64,000 nucleotides of DNA from Bacillus siamensis KCTC 13613 (GTDB taxonomy: Bacteria > Bacillota > Bacilli > Bacillales > Bacillaceae), in the NCBI RefSeq assembly GCF_000262045.1, contig NZ_AJVF01000016.1:36607-100606 (forward strand), given 5' to 3'. The position numbers were made by a program, and so were the translations under genes. Each line of letters starts with the position of its first letter. The stretch's first letter is position 1. The notes beneath the pieces were generated by a model. It was given only the letters and a program-made list of their open reading frames with translations. It did not search any database and had not been told where the DNA came from. This document shows positions 36,895-46,171 of this stretch, piece by piece.

Positions 36895-36921
36895 CTATTT
36901 TTTAAAGGGAGAGAACGTATC

Positions 36922-37683
36922 ATGCAATCTATTACAATCAGAAACACGGTCATCGGCGAAGGACTTCCGAAGATCATTGTGCCGCTGATGGCAGCCCGAG
37001 AGAAAGAACTCCTTGAAGAAATTGAAGCCGTCAACAGGCTTAACCCGGATATCATTGAGTGGCGGGCGGATGTATACGAGCACGTTGAGAGCCCGGACGC
37101 CGTAAAAGGCATGCTTGAAAAGGTGCGGAAAGCCGCAGGCGCAACACCGCTGCTTTTTACATTCAGAACCCATAAAGAAGGCGGGAATAAAGTTATTGAC
37201 GTCCGCCTTTACATTGAATTGCTTAAAACCGTAATCGAAACAACACACATTGATCTTGTAGACGTTGAATTATTTACGGGAGAAGCGGAAGTCAAATCAA
37301 TTGTGAAAACTGCTGAAGACAACGGCGTATATGTCGTCATGTCCAATCATGATTTTCATCAGACACCAAAAAAAGAAGAAATCATCTCCCGGCTGCGGAA
37401 AATGCAGGCGTACGGCGCGCACATTCCGAAAATCGCGGTGATGCCGCAAAGCACTGAAGATGTTTTCGTCTTATTGGATGCCACGCATACGATGAAAACA
37501 CAATACGCAGACCGGCCGATCATCACGATGTCAATGGCGGGAACGGGCCTGATCAGCCGGCTGGCCGGGGAAGTCTTCGGCTCGGCGTGTACGTTCGGCG
37601 CGGGCAAAGAAGCATCTGCGCCCGGACAGATTCCCGTTGCTGAATTGCGAAATGTACTCAGCATTTTAAATAAAAATATGTAA
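36922..37683 (+). CDS. aroD: Type I 3-dehydroquinate dehydratase
   Basis: This 253-residue class I dehydroquinase has the catalytic His in MSNHDFHQTP and the Schiff-base Lys in IPKIAVMPQ, with IEWRADVYEH in the substrate site. It interconverts 3-dehydroquinate and 3-dehydroshikimate. The gene is clustered with a transporter and a YdiB-like enzyme rather than with the aromatic biosynthesis genes, which suggests a salvage or catabolic role. GGGAGAGAACG precedes ATG 36922. Confidence 0.93.
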   Translation: MQSITIRNTVIGEGLPKIIVPLMAAREKELLEEIEAVNRLNPDIIEWRADVYEHVESPDAVKGMLEKVRKAAGATPLLFTFRTHKEGGNKVIDVRLYIELLKTVIETTHIDLVDVELFTGEAEVKSIVKTAEDNGVYVVMSNHDFHQTPKKEEIISRLRKMQAYGAHIPKIAVMPQSTEDVFVLLDATHTMKTQYADRPIITMSMAGTGLISRLAGEVFGSACTFGAGKEASAPGQIPVAELRNVLSILNKNM

Positions 37684-37747
37684 CCAGCGTTTTTCTTCCC
37701 TCAAGCGGAATGAAAAACAAATGAATGGACTAACGGAGGAATACATC

Positions 37748-38632
37748 ATGAAGAAAGATTTAGGACGGATTAACGGAAAAACTCAGCTTATCGGATTATT
37801 CGCGACACCGATCGGACACTCTTTATCTCCGACGATGCACAACCTGGCGTTTAAAAAATTAGGGCTGAACTACGCTTACCTCGCATTTGAAGTCGGCAAT
37901 GAACAGCTTGAAGATGTGGTGACGGGAATGCGCGCCTTAAACGTCAGAGGTTTCAATGTCTCGATGCCGAATAAGATGAACATTCTCCCTTACCTCGATG
38001 AACTCGCGGATTCAGCGAAATTCACCGGCGCGGTGAATACAGTGGTGAATGAGAACGGAAAATTGATCGGACACTCCACTGACGGTATGGGATACGTCCG
38101 CAACCTAAAAGAACACGGCATCGACATCACAGGCAAAAAAATGACGCTGGTCGGTTCCGGCGGAGCCGCTACTCCGATTGCGATTCAATCCGCATTGGAA
38201 GGCCTCGGCGAAATCTCAATTTTCGCCCGCAATGACGCGTTTTTCGAAAAAGCGGAAGAGAATGTCCGCATCATCAATGAAGAAATGAAGGGCTCTTCTT
38301 GTAAAGCGAATCTTTTCCCGCTCGAAGATCAAGATGCGCTGCGTGCTGAAATCGCTTCAAGCGATATTTTCACAAACGGAACGGGTGTCGGCATGAAACC
38401 GCTTGAAGGCTTGAGCGTCATTGAAGACACATCCATGCTCCGTCCGGATTTGATTGTGACAGACGTCGTTTACAACCCCGTTACGTCGAAATTGCTTGAA
38501 CAGGCTCAAGCGGCCGGCTGCCAGACCATTAACGGCCTCGGCATGATGCTTTGGCAGGGCGCCATGGCGTTTGAATATTGGACAGGCCGTGAAATGCCGG
38601 TTCAGTATATTAAAGAGCAGATGTTTGAATAA
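37748..38632 (+). CDS. ydiB: Quinate/shikimate dehydrogenase (YdiB-like AroE paralogue)
   Basis: This 294-residue enzyme has the shikimate-binding N-terminus (ATPIGHSLSPTMHNLAF) and the catalytic Lys in FNVSMPNKMNI. The Asn/Asp pair lies in GAVNTVV and STDGMGY, and the nucleotide-binding loop in VGSGGAATPIAIQ. The SMPNK form, where biosynthetic AroE usually has TIPHK or similar, matches E. coli YdiB, which accepts quinate and either cofactor. I chose ATG 37748 with GGAGGAAT. It ends before a terminator. Confidence 0.85.
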   Translation: MKKDLGRINGKTQLIGLFATPIGHSLSPTMHNLAFKKLGLNYAYLAFEVGNEQLEDVVTGMRALNVRGFNVSMPNKMNILPYLDELADSAKFTGAVNTVVNENGKLIGHSTDGMGYVRNLKEHGIDITGKKMTLVGSGGAATPIAIQSALEGLGEISIFARNDAFFEKAEENVRIINEEMKGSSCKANLFPLEDQDALRAEIASSDIFTNGTGVGMKPLEGLSVIEDTSMLRPDLIVTDVVYNPVTSKLLEQAQAAGCQTINGLGMMLWQGAMAFEYWTGREMPVQYIKEQMFE

Positions 38633-38645
38633 TCTATTGTGACAG

Positions 38646-38690
38646 AAGCGCCGAAGGACAATCCGTCTTCCGGCGCTTTATCTTTTTCTC
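38646..38690 (+). terminator. Terminator of the quinate/shikimate operon
   Basis: AAGCGCCG pairs with CGGCGCTT, extended by AAGGA/TCTTC pairing, followed by TATCTTTTTC. Confidence 0.82.
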
Positions 38691-38768
38691 CCCCTCTCTC
38701 TTTCTTCTCACGCGCCAAAACGCTTATAATGGAGGTAACGAATAATAACCAAGTGAGGAATGCGACGT

Positions 38769-39800
38769 ATGAAACAGCAAAAAAAACGCCGGGTGACATT
38801 GCAGCAGGTCGCTGAGCATGCCGGCGTCTCAACATCCACCGCCTCATTAATCGTCCGCAATAATCCGCGAATTTCCGAAGCGACCCGTGAGAAAGTGCTT
38901 CAATCCATGCAGGAGCTTGGGTACGTATATGATCGGGTCGCCGCGAATTTACGATCACAGACGTCCACAACGGTAGGATTGATTATCACTGACATTTCCA
39001 ATACGTTTTTCTCAGAGTTTCTGATCGGCGTGCAGAATACACTCGAGGAAGTCGGATTAACAGTGCTCTTAGGCACGACTTTTGATTCCGTCGCCAAGCA
39101 GGAGCAGCTGATCTCGACCATGCTGGAACACAGGGTCGGCGGATTGATTTTATGCCCGGTTTCAGGCGCGGCTGAGGAAACCCTTTCCCGCCTTGAGCAG
39201 CTTGATATTCCGGTCGTGCTCGCCGTCAGGGAGATTGCCGATGCGGACTGTGATTTTGTCGGAGCTGACTATGAGGAAGGCACCTATAAGGCAGTGCGCC
39301 ACCTCATTGAGAAAGGGCACCAGGAGATTGCGTTTCTGGGCGGCGTGAAGCACTCATCAACATGGACGAAACGGATGAAAGGTTTTCAAAAAGCGCTCCG
39401 TGAAGCGGATCTTGAAGTGAAAAATGAATTTGTGATTGACAGCGCGCCGACCCGCGAGGCAGGCTATGAGGCAGTGATGGAGCTGCTCCGCCGGCCTGAG
39501 CGCCCGGCCGCGATTTTCTGTTTCAGTGATTTGGTCGCGTTCGGCGTCATGCAAGGGATCAGAAAAGCAGGACTCATCCCGGGCGAAGATATTGACATTG
39601 TCGGCTTTGATAACGTGCCGGAAGCTGAAATTTCTTATCCTCCGCTTACAACCGTTTCTTCTTTTCCGCGGCAGTCGGGAAAAGAAGCGGCTCAATTGCT
39701 GCATCATAAAATCACCAATTCCCAGCACCAAAAACAGCGCATTATTCTGGCGCCTGAGCTGGTCATTCGTGAATCTTCACAAAAAAAGCGGAACGCCTGA
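38769..39800 (+). CDS. LacI/GalR-family transcriptional regulator
   Basis: This 343-residue regulator has an N-terminal helix-turn-helix (VTLQQVAEHAGVSTSTASLI), a hinge helix (RVAANLRSQ) and a periplasmic-binding-protein-like effector domain. GTGAGGA lies before ATG 38769, and TATAAT upstream suggests its own promoter. It directly follows the quinate/shikimate operon, whose promoter has two CG-centred repeats, so it is the likely repressor. The effector is presumably quinate, shikimate or a product; that is inference. Confidence 0.85.
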   Translation: MKQQKKRRVTLQQVAEHAGVSTSTASLIVRNNPRISEATREKVLQSMQELGYVYDRVAANLRSQTSTTVGLIITDISNTFFSEFLIGVQNTLEEVGLTVLLGTTFDSVAKQEQLISTMLEHRVGGLILCPVSGAAEETLSRLEQLDIPVVLAVREIADADCDFVGADYEEGTYKAVRHLIEKGHQEIAFLGGVKHSSTWTKRMKGFQKALREADLEVKNEFVIDSAPTREAGYEAVMELLRRPERPAAIFCFSDLVAFGVMQGIRKAGLIPGEDIDIVGFDNVPEAEISYPPLTTVSSFPRQSGKEAAQLLHHKITNSQHQKQRIILAPELVIRESSQKKRNA

Positions 39801-39818
39801 TACGGCGCTCCGCTTTTA
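39787..39818. terminator. Bidirectional terminator between the LacI gene and yfkM
   Basis: AGCGGA-A-CGCC pairs with GGCG-C-TCCGCT, with TTTTAT on the plus strand and a T run on the minus strand. The regulator stop codon lies inside. Confidence 0.85.
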
Positions 39819-39820
39819 TA

Positions 39821-40336
39821 TTATGCAAGCAGTTTTAATGATTCGCGGTTGAATGCCGGAATGTCATCCGGTGTGCGGCTTGTGACCAGCTGATTCTGAC
39901 AGACGACGACTTCTTCATCCACCACATTTGCGCCCGCGTTTTCCATGTCAATACGGATGGATGTAAACCCTGTCGCTTTGCGCCCGTCCAATGCTTTCGC
40001 GTTGATGAGAAGCTGAGGGCCGTGACAGATGGCGAAAACCGGTTTTTTATCATCCATAAACGCTTTGGCAAATTTGACGAAACGGTCATCCGCACGCAGC
40101 ATGTCAGGTGAGAATCCGCCCGGGATCAGCAATGCGTCAAAGTCTTTCGGATTCACATCATCGATGGACGCATCCACTTTCACTTCCGCTTCCCCTTGTT
40201 TGCCTTTGACTGTTTTTCCTTTTTCCTGTTCAATCACTGTTAATTCATGACCCGCATCTTTAAAAGCTTTCGCAGGTTCCGTATATTCGACGTCCTCAAA
40301 ATAATCCGTTAATACAACTGCAATTTTTTTACCCAT
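39821..40336 (-). CDS. yfkM: DJ-1/PfpI-family general stress protein YfkM
   Basis: This 171-residue class I glutamine amidotransferase-like protein has the nucleophile elbow AICHGPQLLI (Cys-His) and the Glu in FEDVEYTEP. PfpI-type enzymes act as deglycases or chaperone-like proteases; the exact activity is debated. The start ATG 40336 has GCAGGAGG. A sigma-B promoter lies upstream, as in B. subtilis gsp18. Confidence 0.93.
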   Translation of the reverse strand: MGKKIAVVLTDYFEDVEYTEPAKAFKDAGHELTVIEQEKGKTVKGKQGEAEVKVDASIDDVNPKDFDALLIPGGFSPDMLRADDRFVKFAKAFMDDKKPVFAICHGPQLLINAKALDGRKATGFTSIRIDMENAGANVVDEEVVVCQNQLVTSRTPDDIPAFNRESLKLLA

Positions 40337-40376
40337 AGTTACTACCTCCTGCTTGATGAAGTCTACATAAATCCAT

Positions 40377-40402
40377 GTACCCCAGCCACACTAACATCAA
40401 AC
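40377..40402 (-). promoter_or_regulatory. Sigma-B promoter of yfkM
   Basis: On the minus strand GTTTGA (40397-40402), a 14-nt spacer and GGGTAC (40377-40382) match the sigma-B consensus closely, about 45 nt before the start. Confidence 0.75.
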
Positions 40403-40558
40403 ATAAAAGACTCATTTGCCGCCCATTCGTTTTTTACATAGGTCATTATCCTCATTTTTCTTCTTTTTACAAGAATCATCATGAAATCTATATAAACTTT
40501 CACAAAATATTCTTACAATGGTACTGCATGACAAAATTTGTTGAAAGGTGGAGAACAG

Positions 40559-43500
40559 GTGAGAATACAGAAAAGACGATGCAGCGTCAATAAGACACTC
40601 CGTATTCTGCTGCCCCTAGTTATGATACTTAGTCTAATCCTCCCAATAACACCCATTAAAGCAGAAGAAAACAAATCCTCCAGTGTGAATCTCAGCATTT
40701 TAGCGACAACTGACGTTCACGCCAATATGATGGACTACGATTACTACAGCGACAAACCGACAACGGAATTCGGGCTGGCCCGAACGGCTCAGCTCATTGC
40801 GAAACACAGAAGCGAAAATCCGAATACGCTGCTTGTCGATAACGGAGACCTGATTCAAGGAAATCCCCTCGGAGAATACGCTGTAAAATATCAGAAAAAC
40901 GATATCATTTCAGGCGCAAAGACCCATCCGATTATTGAAGTGATGAATAGTCTGCACTATGACGCAGGAACACTCGGCAATCATGAATTTAATTACGGGC
41001 TGGATTTTCTGGACGGGACGATGAAAGGCGCTGATTATCCGATCGTCAACGCCAATGTGAAAACATTGAGCGGTGAAAACCGTTATACGCCTTATGTCAT
41101 AAAAGACAAAACCGTTACGGATGAAAACGGCGGAAAACACCAGCTAAAAGTCGGCTACATCGGCTTTGTCCCTCCCCAAATCATGACGTGGGATAAAAAA
41201 AATCTTGAAGGACGCGTTCAAGTCGAGGACATTGTGGAATCCGCGAAGAAAACCGTCCCGAAAATGAAAGCTGAAGGTGCCGATATCGTCATCGCCCTCG
41301 CCCACAGCGGCATCGAAAAAAAAGCACAGTCCTCCGGTGCGGAAAATGCCGTTTTTGATCTGGCAACGAAAGTCAGCGGAATTGACGCGATCGTATCAGG
41401 CCATCAGCACGGTCTGTTCCCCGATGCTGAATACAAAGGCGCTGATCAATTCGACGTCGATAAAGGCACGATTAACGGCATCCCCGTTGTCATGTCAAGC
41501 AGCTGGGGCAAATATGCGGGCGTCATCGACCTCCGGCTTGCAAAAACAGACGGCGCATGGCATGTGGAAGATGGGAAAGGCAGGATCGAGCCGATTGCCG
41601 GCAATGTGACTTCGGAAAACGAAACCGTCGTCAATACCGTCAAAAAAGCGCATGAAAGCACACTGCAATACATCAGAGAACCCGTCGGCCAGACAAAAGC
41701 CGATATCAACAGTTTTTTCGCCCAAGTCAAAGATGATCCGTCCATTCAAATCGTGACGGATGCGCAAAAATGGTACGCCGAAAATAAGATGAAAGATACG
41801 GAATATAAAGATCTGCCAATCCTCTCGGCGGGCGCTCCGTTTAAAGCCGGCGGGCGGAACGGTTCAAACTACTATACAAACATTTCCGCAGGTGACCTCG
41901 CCATCAAAAATATCGGCGATTTATACCTGTATGACAACACAGTTCAGATCGTCAAGCTGAACGGCAGCGAAGTGAAAGACTGGCTTGAAATGTCCGCAGG
42001 GCAATTTAATCAGATCGATCAGGCAAAAGGCGGCAGCCAAGCGCTTTTAAATGACGCCTACCGCTCATACAATTTTGATGTCATTGACGGCGTCACCTAT
42101 CAGGTCGATGTCACAAAACCGGCGAAATACAACGAAAACGGAACAGTCATTCATCCCGATGCAAGCCGGATCGTCAACCTTTCTTATCAAGGAAAGCCCG
42201 TCAGCGCCAAGCAGGAATTTCTGATTGTCACAAATAATTACCGCGCTTCAGGAGGCGGAGGATTTCCTCACTTAAGCAATGATAAAATCGTATACTCATC
42301 AGCCGATGAAAACAGGCAGGTCTTAATGGATTACATCATCCAGCAGAAAACAATTAATCCGCAGGCTGATCATAACTGGTCCATCCTTCCGGTCAAAGGG
42401 ACGAACCTGACATTTGAATCCTCCTTGGCCGCAAAGCCGTTTGCCGACCGCGCAGATGACGTCGCCTATATCGGAAAATCACAAAACGCCGGCTACGGAC
42501 AGTACAAGCTCCAGTTCAAAGATGATGAACCGGGCACAGATCCGCCGAAAGATGACGCATGGAAGCTCACCGTTATGCATACAAACGACACGCACGCCCA
42601 CCTTGATAACGCGGCGAGGCGAATGACGAAAATCAAAGAAATCAGAGGCGAAACCGACCGCAGCATTCTGCTTGATGCGGGAGACGTTTTCTCAGGCGAT
42701 CTCTATTTTACGAAGTGGCAGGGGCTTGCTGATTTAAAATTGATGAACAGCATGGGCTACGACGCAATGACCTTCGGAAATCATGAATTTGATAAAGGCC
42801 CGGGTACTCTCGCCAGCTTCCTGAGCGGGAACGGGAGCGCGGCTGACCCGTCCGGAAAATACAATTTCCAAGCGCCTGACTTTCCGCTCGTCAGCTCCAA
42901 TGTCGATGTGTCCAAAGAGTCAAAACTCAGACCATTCATGAAAAAAGCAGACACCTTTACAGCAGGGAAAAAGAAAAAAGCAGGCATCTATCCATACATT
43001 CTGCTTGATGTAAACGGAGAAAAAGTCGCCGTATTCGGCTTAACGACGGAAGATACGTCCGTCACATCAAGCCCGGGTAAAAGCATTGTCTTTAATGATG
43101 CCTTCCAATCCGCACAAGATACGGTAAAAGAGATACAGAACAAGGAACATGTCAATAAAATTATCGCCCTGACCCATATCGGGCATCAGCGTGATCTCGA
43201 TCTCGCCAAAAAAGTAAAAGGCATCGACTTAATCGTCGGCGGACATACGCATACGCTTGTAGATAAAATGGAGATTGTCAAAAACGAAGAGCCGACCATC
43301 GTCGCCCAGGCAAAAGAATACGGCGAATATTTAGGCCGGGTGGATGTCGCATTTGACAAAAACGGGGTCGTCCTGCCGGAACAATCCTCTCTTCAAGCGC
43401 TGCCGGTGAATGAGCAGACGAAAGAAGATCCGGATCTGAAAACAGAGCTTGATCCATTTAAAAAAGAGCTCGTCTCCGTCAAAAATGAAAAAGTCGGCTC

Positions 43501-44851
43501 AACGAAAGTCGCGCTTGACGGCCGGCGCGAGCATGTCCGCTCTAAAGAAACCAATCTCGGAAACTTCATCGCGGACGGCATGCTGCAAAAAGCGAAGGAA
43601 GCTGCCGGAGCCCAAATCGCGATCACAAACGGGGGCGGCATCCGCGCGGGCATTGATAAAGGAGACATCACACTCGGCGATGTGCTGAATGTGATGCCGT
43701 TCGGCAACACGCTTTACGTCGCGGATTTAACCGGAAAACAGATCAAACAAGCCCTGGAACAAGGGTTAAGCGGAATCGAGGCTCAAGGGGGCGCCTTCCC
43801 TCAAGTTGCCGGTTTAACATACACGTTTACACTGAATAAAAAGCCGGGACACCGCGTTCTTCAAGCTGCGGCCGTGCAGGATGACGGCAGCGTAAAGCCG
43901 ATTTCTGATAAGAAAACATACAGAGTCGCCACCAGTAACTTTGTCGGCGAAGGCGGAGACGGATATTCCGTCTTTAACGAAGCGTCCCATAAAGAAGACC
44001 TTGGCTTTGTCGACTATGAGGTCTTTATCGAGCAGCTTGAAAAAGCGGGAAAAGCGGTGGAACCGAAAGTTGACGGCCGCGCGCAAGAAGTGTACCTGCC
44101 GACGAAGCAAAAAAACGGCTCGTGGACGCTTGAAGATGACAGCGCATTTGCGGTCTATGCCAAAAACGCCAATACACCGATCGTATACTACGACAAGAAT
44201 GACGGCGCCAAAAAGCAGATTGATCTCAGCGTAACCAAAAAACAGATCGGCCTGTTAAAGGACAGAACATCTGATTCTTCCCTTACGATCCTGCATGACA
44301 AGTTCAGCATGAAAATGCCGATGGCAAACGCTGCAGCTGATGACACACGGTTCGGCGTGACGCCGAAAAAGAAAGTTAGCGGCGCGCTTTCAAACGTATA
44401 CGACTTTACAATGAAGCAGAAAAACAAAGACATCAAAACATTCAAAGCGCCTGTAAAGCTTACCATGCGCATTGAGAATACGAAAAAGGCGAAACAGCCG
44501 GGCATTTATCACATAGACCGGAAAAAGAACGCCTATACAAAAACAGACAACGGATCGGTTTCACACGATCTCGTCACGGGCTATACCAATCATTTCAGTG
44601 AATACGCGATATTAAACGCAAACACGAAGAGCTCGCCGCCGACAAGCGGAGATCACGGCTCCGGAAAGCAGCCAAACGGCCAAAACCCTTCATCCGGCCA
44701 AGCGCAGGACGGAGTATCGCCGGGCGGCCTGCTTCCTGATACAGCCACAGCGATGTATTCCATCCTCCTTGCCGGGTTTCTCATCAGCGCGCTCGGAACG
44801 GCACTGTATCTGTATCAAAGAAGAAAAGCAAAAAAAGTGAACGAAGCATAA
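40559..44851 (+). CDS. yfkN: Cell-wall-anchored trifunctional nucleotide phosphoesterase YfkN
   Basis: This 1430-residue exported protein has a signal peptide near residues 1-35. Two full metallophosphoesterase plus 5'-nucleotidase modules follow. Module 1 has ATTDVHANMM, GNHEFNYG and GHQHG. Module 2, from about residue 670, has MHTNDTHAH, DAGDVFSGD, GNHEFDKG and GGHTHT. The C-terminus has LPDTA, a hydrophobic helix and RRKAKK, a sortase signal. In B. subtilis it has 2',3'-cyclic phosphodiesterase and nucleotidase activities for nucleotide scavenging. I chose GTG 40559 with AGGTGGAGA; TTG 40538 is an alternative. Confidence 0.94.
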   Translation: MRIQKRRCSVNKTLRILLPLVMILSLILPITPIKAEENKSSSVNLSILATTDVHANMMDYDYYSDKPTTEFGLARTAQLIAKHRSENPNTLLVDNGDLIQGNPLGEYAVKYQKNDIISGAKTHPIIEVMNSLHYDAGTLGNHEFNYGLDFLDGTMKGADYPIVNANVKTLSGENRYTPYVIKDKTVTDENGGKHQLKVGYIGFVPPQIMTWDKKNLEGRVQVEDIVESAKKTVPKMKAEGADIVIALAHSGIEKKAQSSGAENAVFDLATKVSGIDAIVSGHQHGLFPDAEYKGADQFDVDKGTINGIPVVMSSSWGKYAGVIDLRLAKTDGAWHVEDGKGRIEPIAGNVTSENETVVNTVKKAHESTLQYIREPVGQTKADINSFFAQVKDDPSIQIVTDAQKWYAENKMKDTEYKDLPILSAGAPFKAGGRNGSNYYTNISAGDLAIKNIGDLYLYDNTVQIVKLNGSEVKDWLEMSAGQFNQIDQAKGGSQALLNDAYRSYNFDVIDGVTYQVDVTKPAKYNENGTVIHPDASRIVNLSYQGKPVSAKQEFLIVTNNYRASGGGGFPHLSNDKIVYSSADENRQVLMDYIIQQKTINPQADHNWSILPVKGTNLTFESSLAAKPFADRADDVAYIGKSQNAGYGQYKLQFKDDEPGTDPPKDDAWKLTVMHTNDTHAHLDNAARRMTKIKEIRGETDRSILLDAGDVFSGDLYFTKWQGLADLKLMNSMGYDAMTFGNHEFDKGPGTLASFLSGNGSAADPSGKYNFQAPDFPLVSSNVDVSKESKLRPFMKKADTFTAGKKKKAGIYPYILLDVNGEKVAVFGLTTEDTSVTSSPGKSIVFNDAFQSAQDTVKEIQNKEHVNKIIALTHIGHQRDLDLAKKVKGIDLIVGGHTHTLVDKMEIVKNEEPTIVAQAKEYGEYLGRVDVAFDKNGVVLPEQSSLQALPVNEQTKEDPDLKTELDPFKKELVSVKNEKVGSTKVALDGRREHVRSKETNLGNFIADGMLQKAKEAAGAQIAITNGGGIRAGIDKGDITLGDVLNVMPFGNTLYVADLTGKQIKQALEQGLSGIEAQGGAFPQVAGLTYTFTLNKKPGHRVLQAAAVQDDGSVKPISDKKTYRVATSNFVGEGGDGYSVFNEASHKEDLGFVDYEVFIEQLEKAGKAVEPKVDGRAQEVYLPTKQKNGSWTLEDDSAFAVYAKNANTPIVYYDKNDGAKKQIDLSVTKKQIGLLKDRTSDSSLTILHDKFSMKMPMANAAADDTRFGVTPKKKVSGALSNVYDFTMKQKNKDIKTFKAPVKLTMRIENTKKAKQPGIYHIDRKKNAYTKTDNGSVSHDLVTGYTNHFSEYAILNANTKSSPPTSGDHGSGKQPNGQNPSSGQAQDGVSPGGLLPDTATAMYSILLAGFLISALGTALYLYQRRKAKKVNEA

Positions 44852-44881
44852 AAAAGCCGCTTTGCTCAGGCGGTTCTCCCA

Positions 44882-44917
44882 AAAGCTCTCCTGATCTGAT
44901 GTCAGGGGAGCTTTTCT
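44882..44917 (+). terminator. Terminator after yfkN
   Basis: AAAGCTCTCCTGA pairs with TCAGGGGAGCTTT, followed by TTCTC. Confidence 0.85.
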
Positions 44918-45031
44918 CGGTCCGCCTTCTGAATCGACAGCGGTACGGCCGAATGATAAAATATGAGCGTTATTTATGCAGCAGCTGCATAGCTTGACAC
45001 TTCACGGCGGGGCCTGTTTGGAGGACTTTTT

Positions 45032-46171
45032 TTGAAAATAACAAAAAACAAACGCAACAGCATGACTTACAAAATAAAGCTGTTTTACGTGATAACAGCG
45101 CTTTGCTGTATCAGCTCGCTCATTTTCGTCAATTACAACGCTTCTTTTTATGAGCGCCCGATTGCCAAAGTGACGAAAACAACATTGGAACACCAGTCTG
45201 ATGTGCAGGACATGCACAAAAACAAAGATAAGATTTTCAGTCAGACAATCACAGCCAAACTTGAAAACGGCAGTCAAAAAGGAAAGCTCATTCATTTGTC
45301 CAATCAGTATTCCTCATCCGGAGCGAATGATCAAAAGTATCAGCCCGGCGATGAAGTATTCGTGTCAATTGATAAAGGGAAAACATCAAGTAAGGATATA
45401 TCCGGAAGCATTATAGATAAAAAACGGGATAAACAGCTTTTGCTGATTTCTTGGATTTTCATATTCACCTTACTGATCGTCGGCAAAAAACAAGGCTTCT
45501 TTTCGATCATCAGCCTGATGTTTAACGCTGTTTTATTGTCTTATGCATTAGATTTATACCGAAAGCACCCGAATATCGGGCTGATTTTCATCTGCGGTAT
45601 CTGTATTCTCATCTTTACTGTCATTTCATTGCTGCTTGTCAGCGGTTTTCACGCGAAAACATATGCCGCCATAGCTGCGACGCTCGCAGGCACTTTTGTC
45701 TCCCTGCTCATTACGTATTTGGTGATGGCGGCAACCGGAGAAAAAGGTCTCAGATATGAAGAAATGCAGTATTTAACCCGCCCTTATCACACGGTGTTCA
45801 TGGCCGGCGTATTTATCGGATCACTGGGAGCGGTCATGGATGTGGCCATTACCATGACGTCATCTGTCTTTGGATTATATGAAGAAAACAAGAGTATCTC
45901 ATTACAAGCACTCAAACGTTCCGGAATGGAGATCGGTAAAGACATCATGGGGGCGATGACCAACATTCTGTTTTTTGCTTATATCAGCGGCTCTATACCG
46001 ATGATGCTTTTGTATTTGAAAAATGATTCCCCGATAGGATTCACTCTTTCTATGAACATTTCCTTGGAAATAGCCAGAGCATTGGCGGGGGGAATCGGAA
46101 TTGTATTAACCATCCCCGCCAGTCTGTATGCTTCTGTCTTTTTTATTAAACGAAAGAAGGCAAGCTCATGA
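45032..46171 (+). CDS. YibE/F-family membrane protein, larger partner
   Basis: This 379-residue protein has one N-terminal helix (residues 15-35), an extracytoplasmic domain of about 100 residues and about seven helices. The core motifs are GSLGAVMDVAITMTSSV and IGKDIMGAMTNILFFAY. The start is TTG 45032 with GGAGG upstream. It overlaps the second gene at an ATGA junction, so the two are coupled. The family is widespread in Firmicutes but functionally undefined; membrane transport is only a guess. Confidence 0.8.
   Translation: MKITKNKRNSMTYKIKLFYVITALCCISSLIFVNYNASFYERPIAKVTKTTLEHQSDVQDMHKNKDKIFSQTITAKLENGSQKGKLIHLSNQYSSSGANDQKYQPGDEVFVSIDKGKTSSKDISGSIIDKKRDKQLLLISWIFIFTLLIVGKKQGFFSIISLMFNAVLLSYALDLYRKHPNIGLIFICGICILIFTVISLLLVSGFHAKTYAAIAATLAGTFVSLLITYLVMAATGEKGLRYEEMQYLTRPYHTVFMAGVFIGSLGAVMDVAITMTSSVFGLYEENKSISLQALKRSGMEIGKDIMGAMTNILFFAYISGSIPMMLLYLKNDSPIGFTLSMNISLEIARALAGGIGIVLTIPASLYASVFFIKRKKASS

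Noticed and set aside
38700..38768. Copy of the twin operator in the LacI gene promoter
   Set aside because: GGTAACGAATAATAACC is a loose palindrome but does not match the two operon repeats well enough to call autoregulation.
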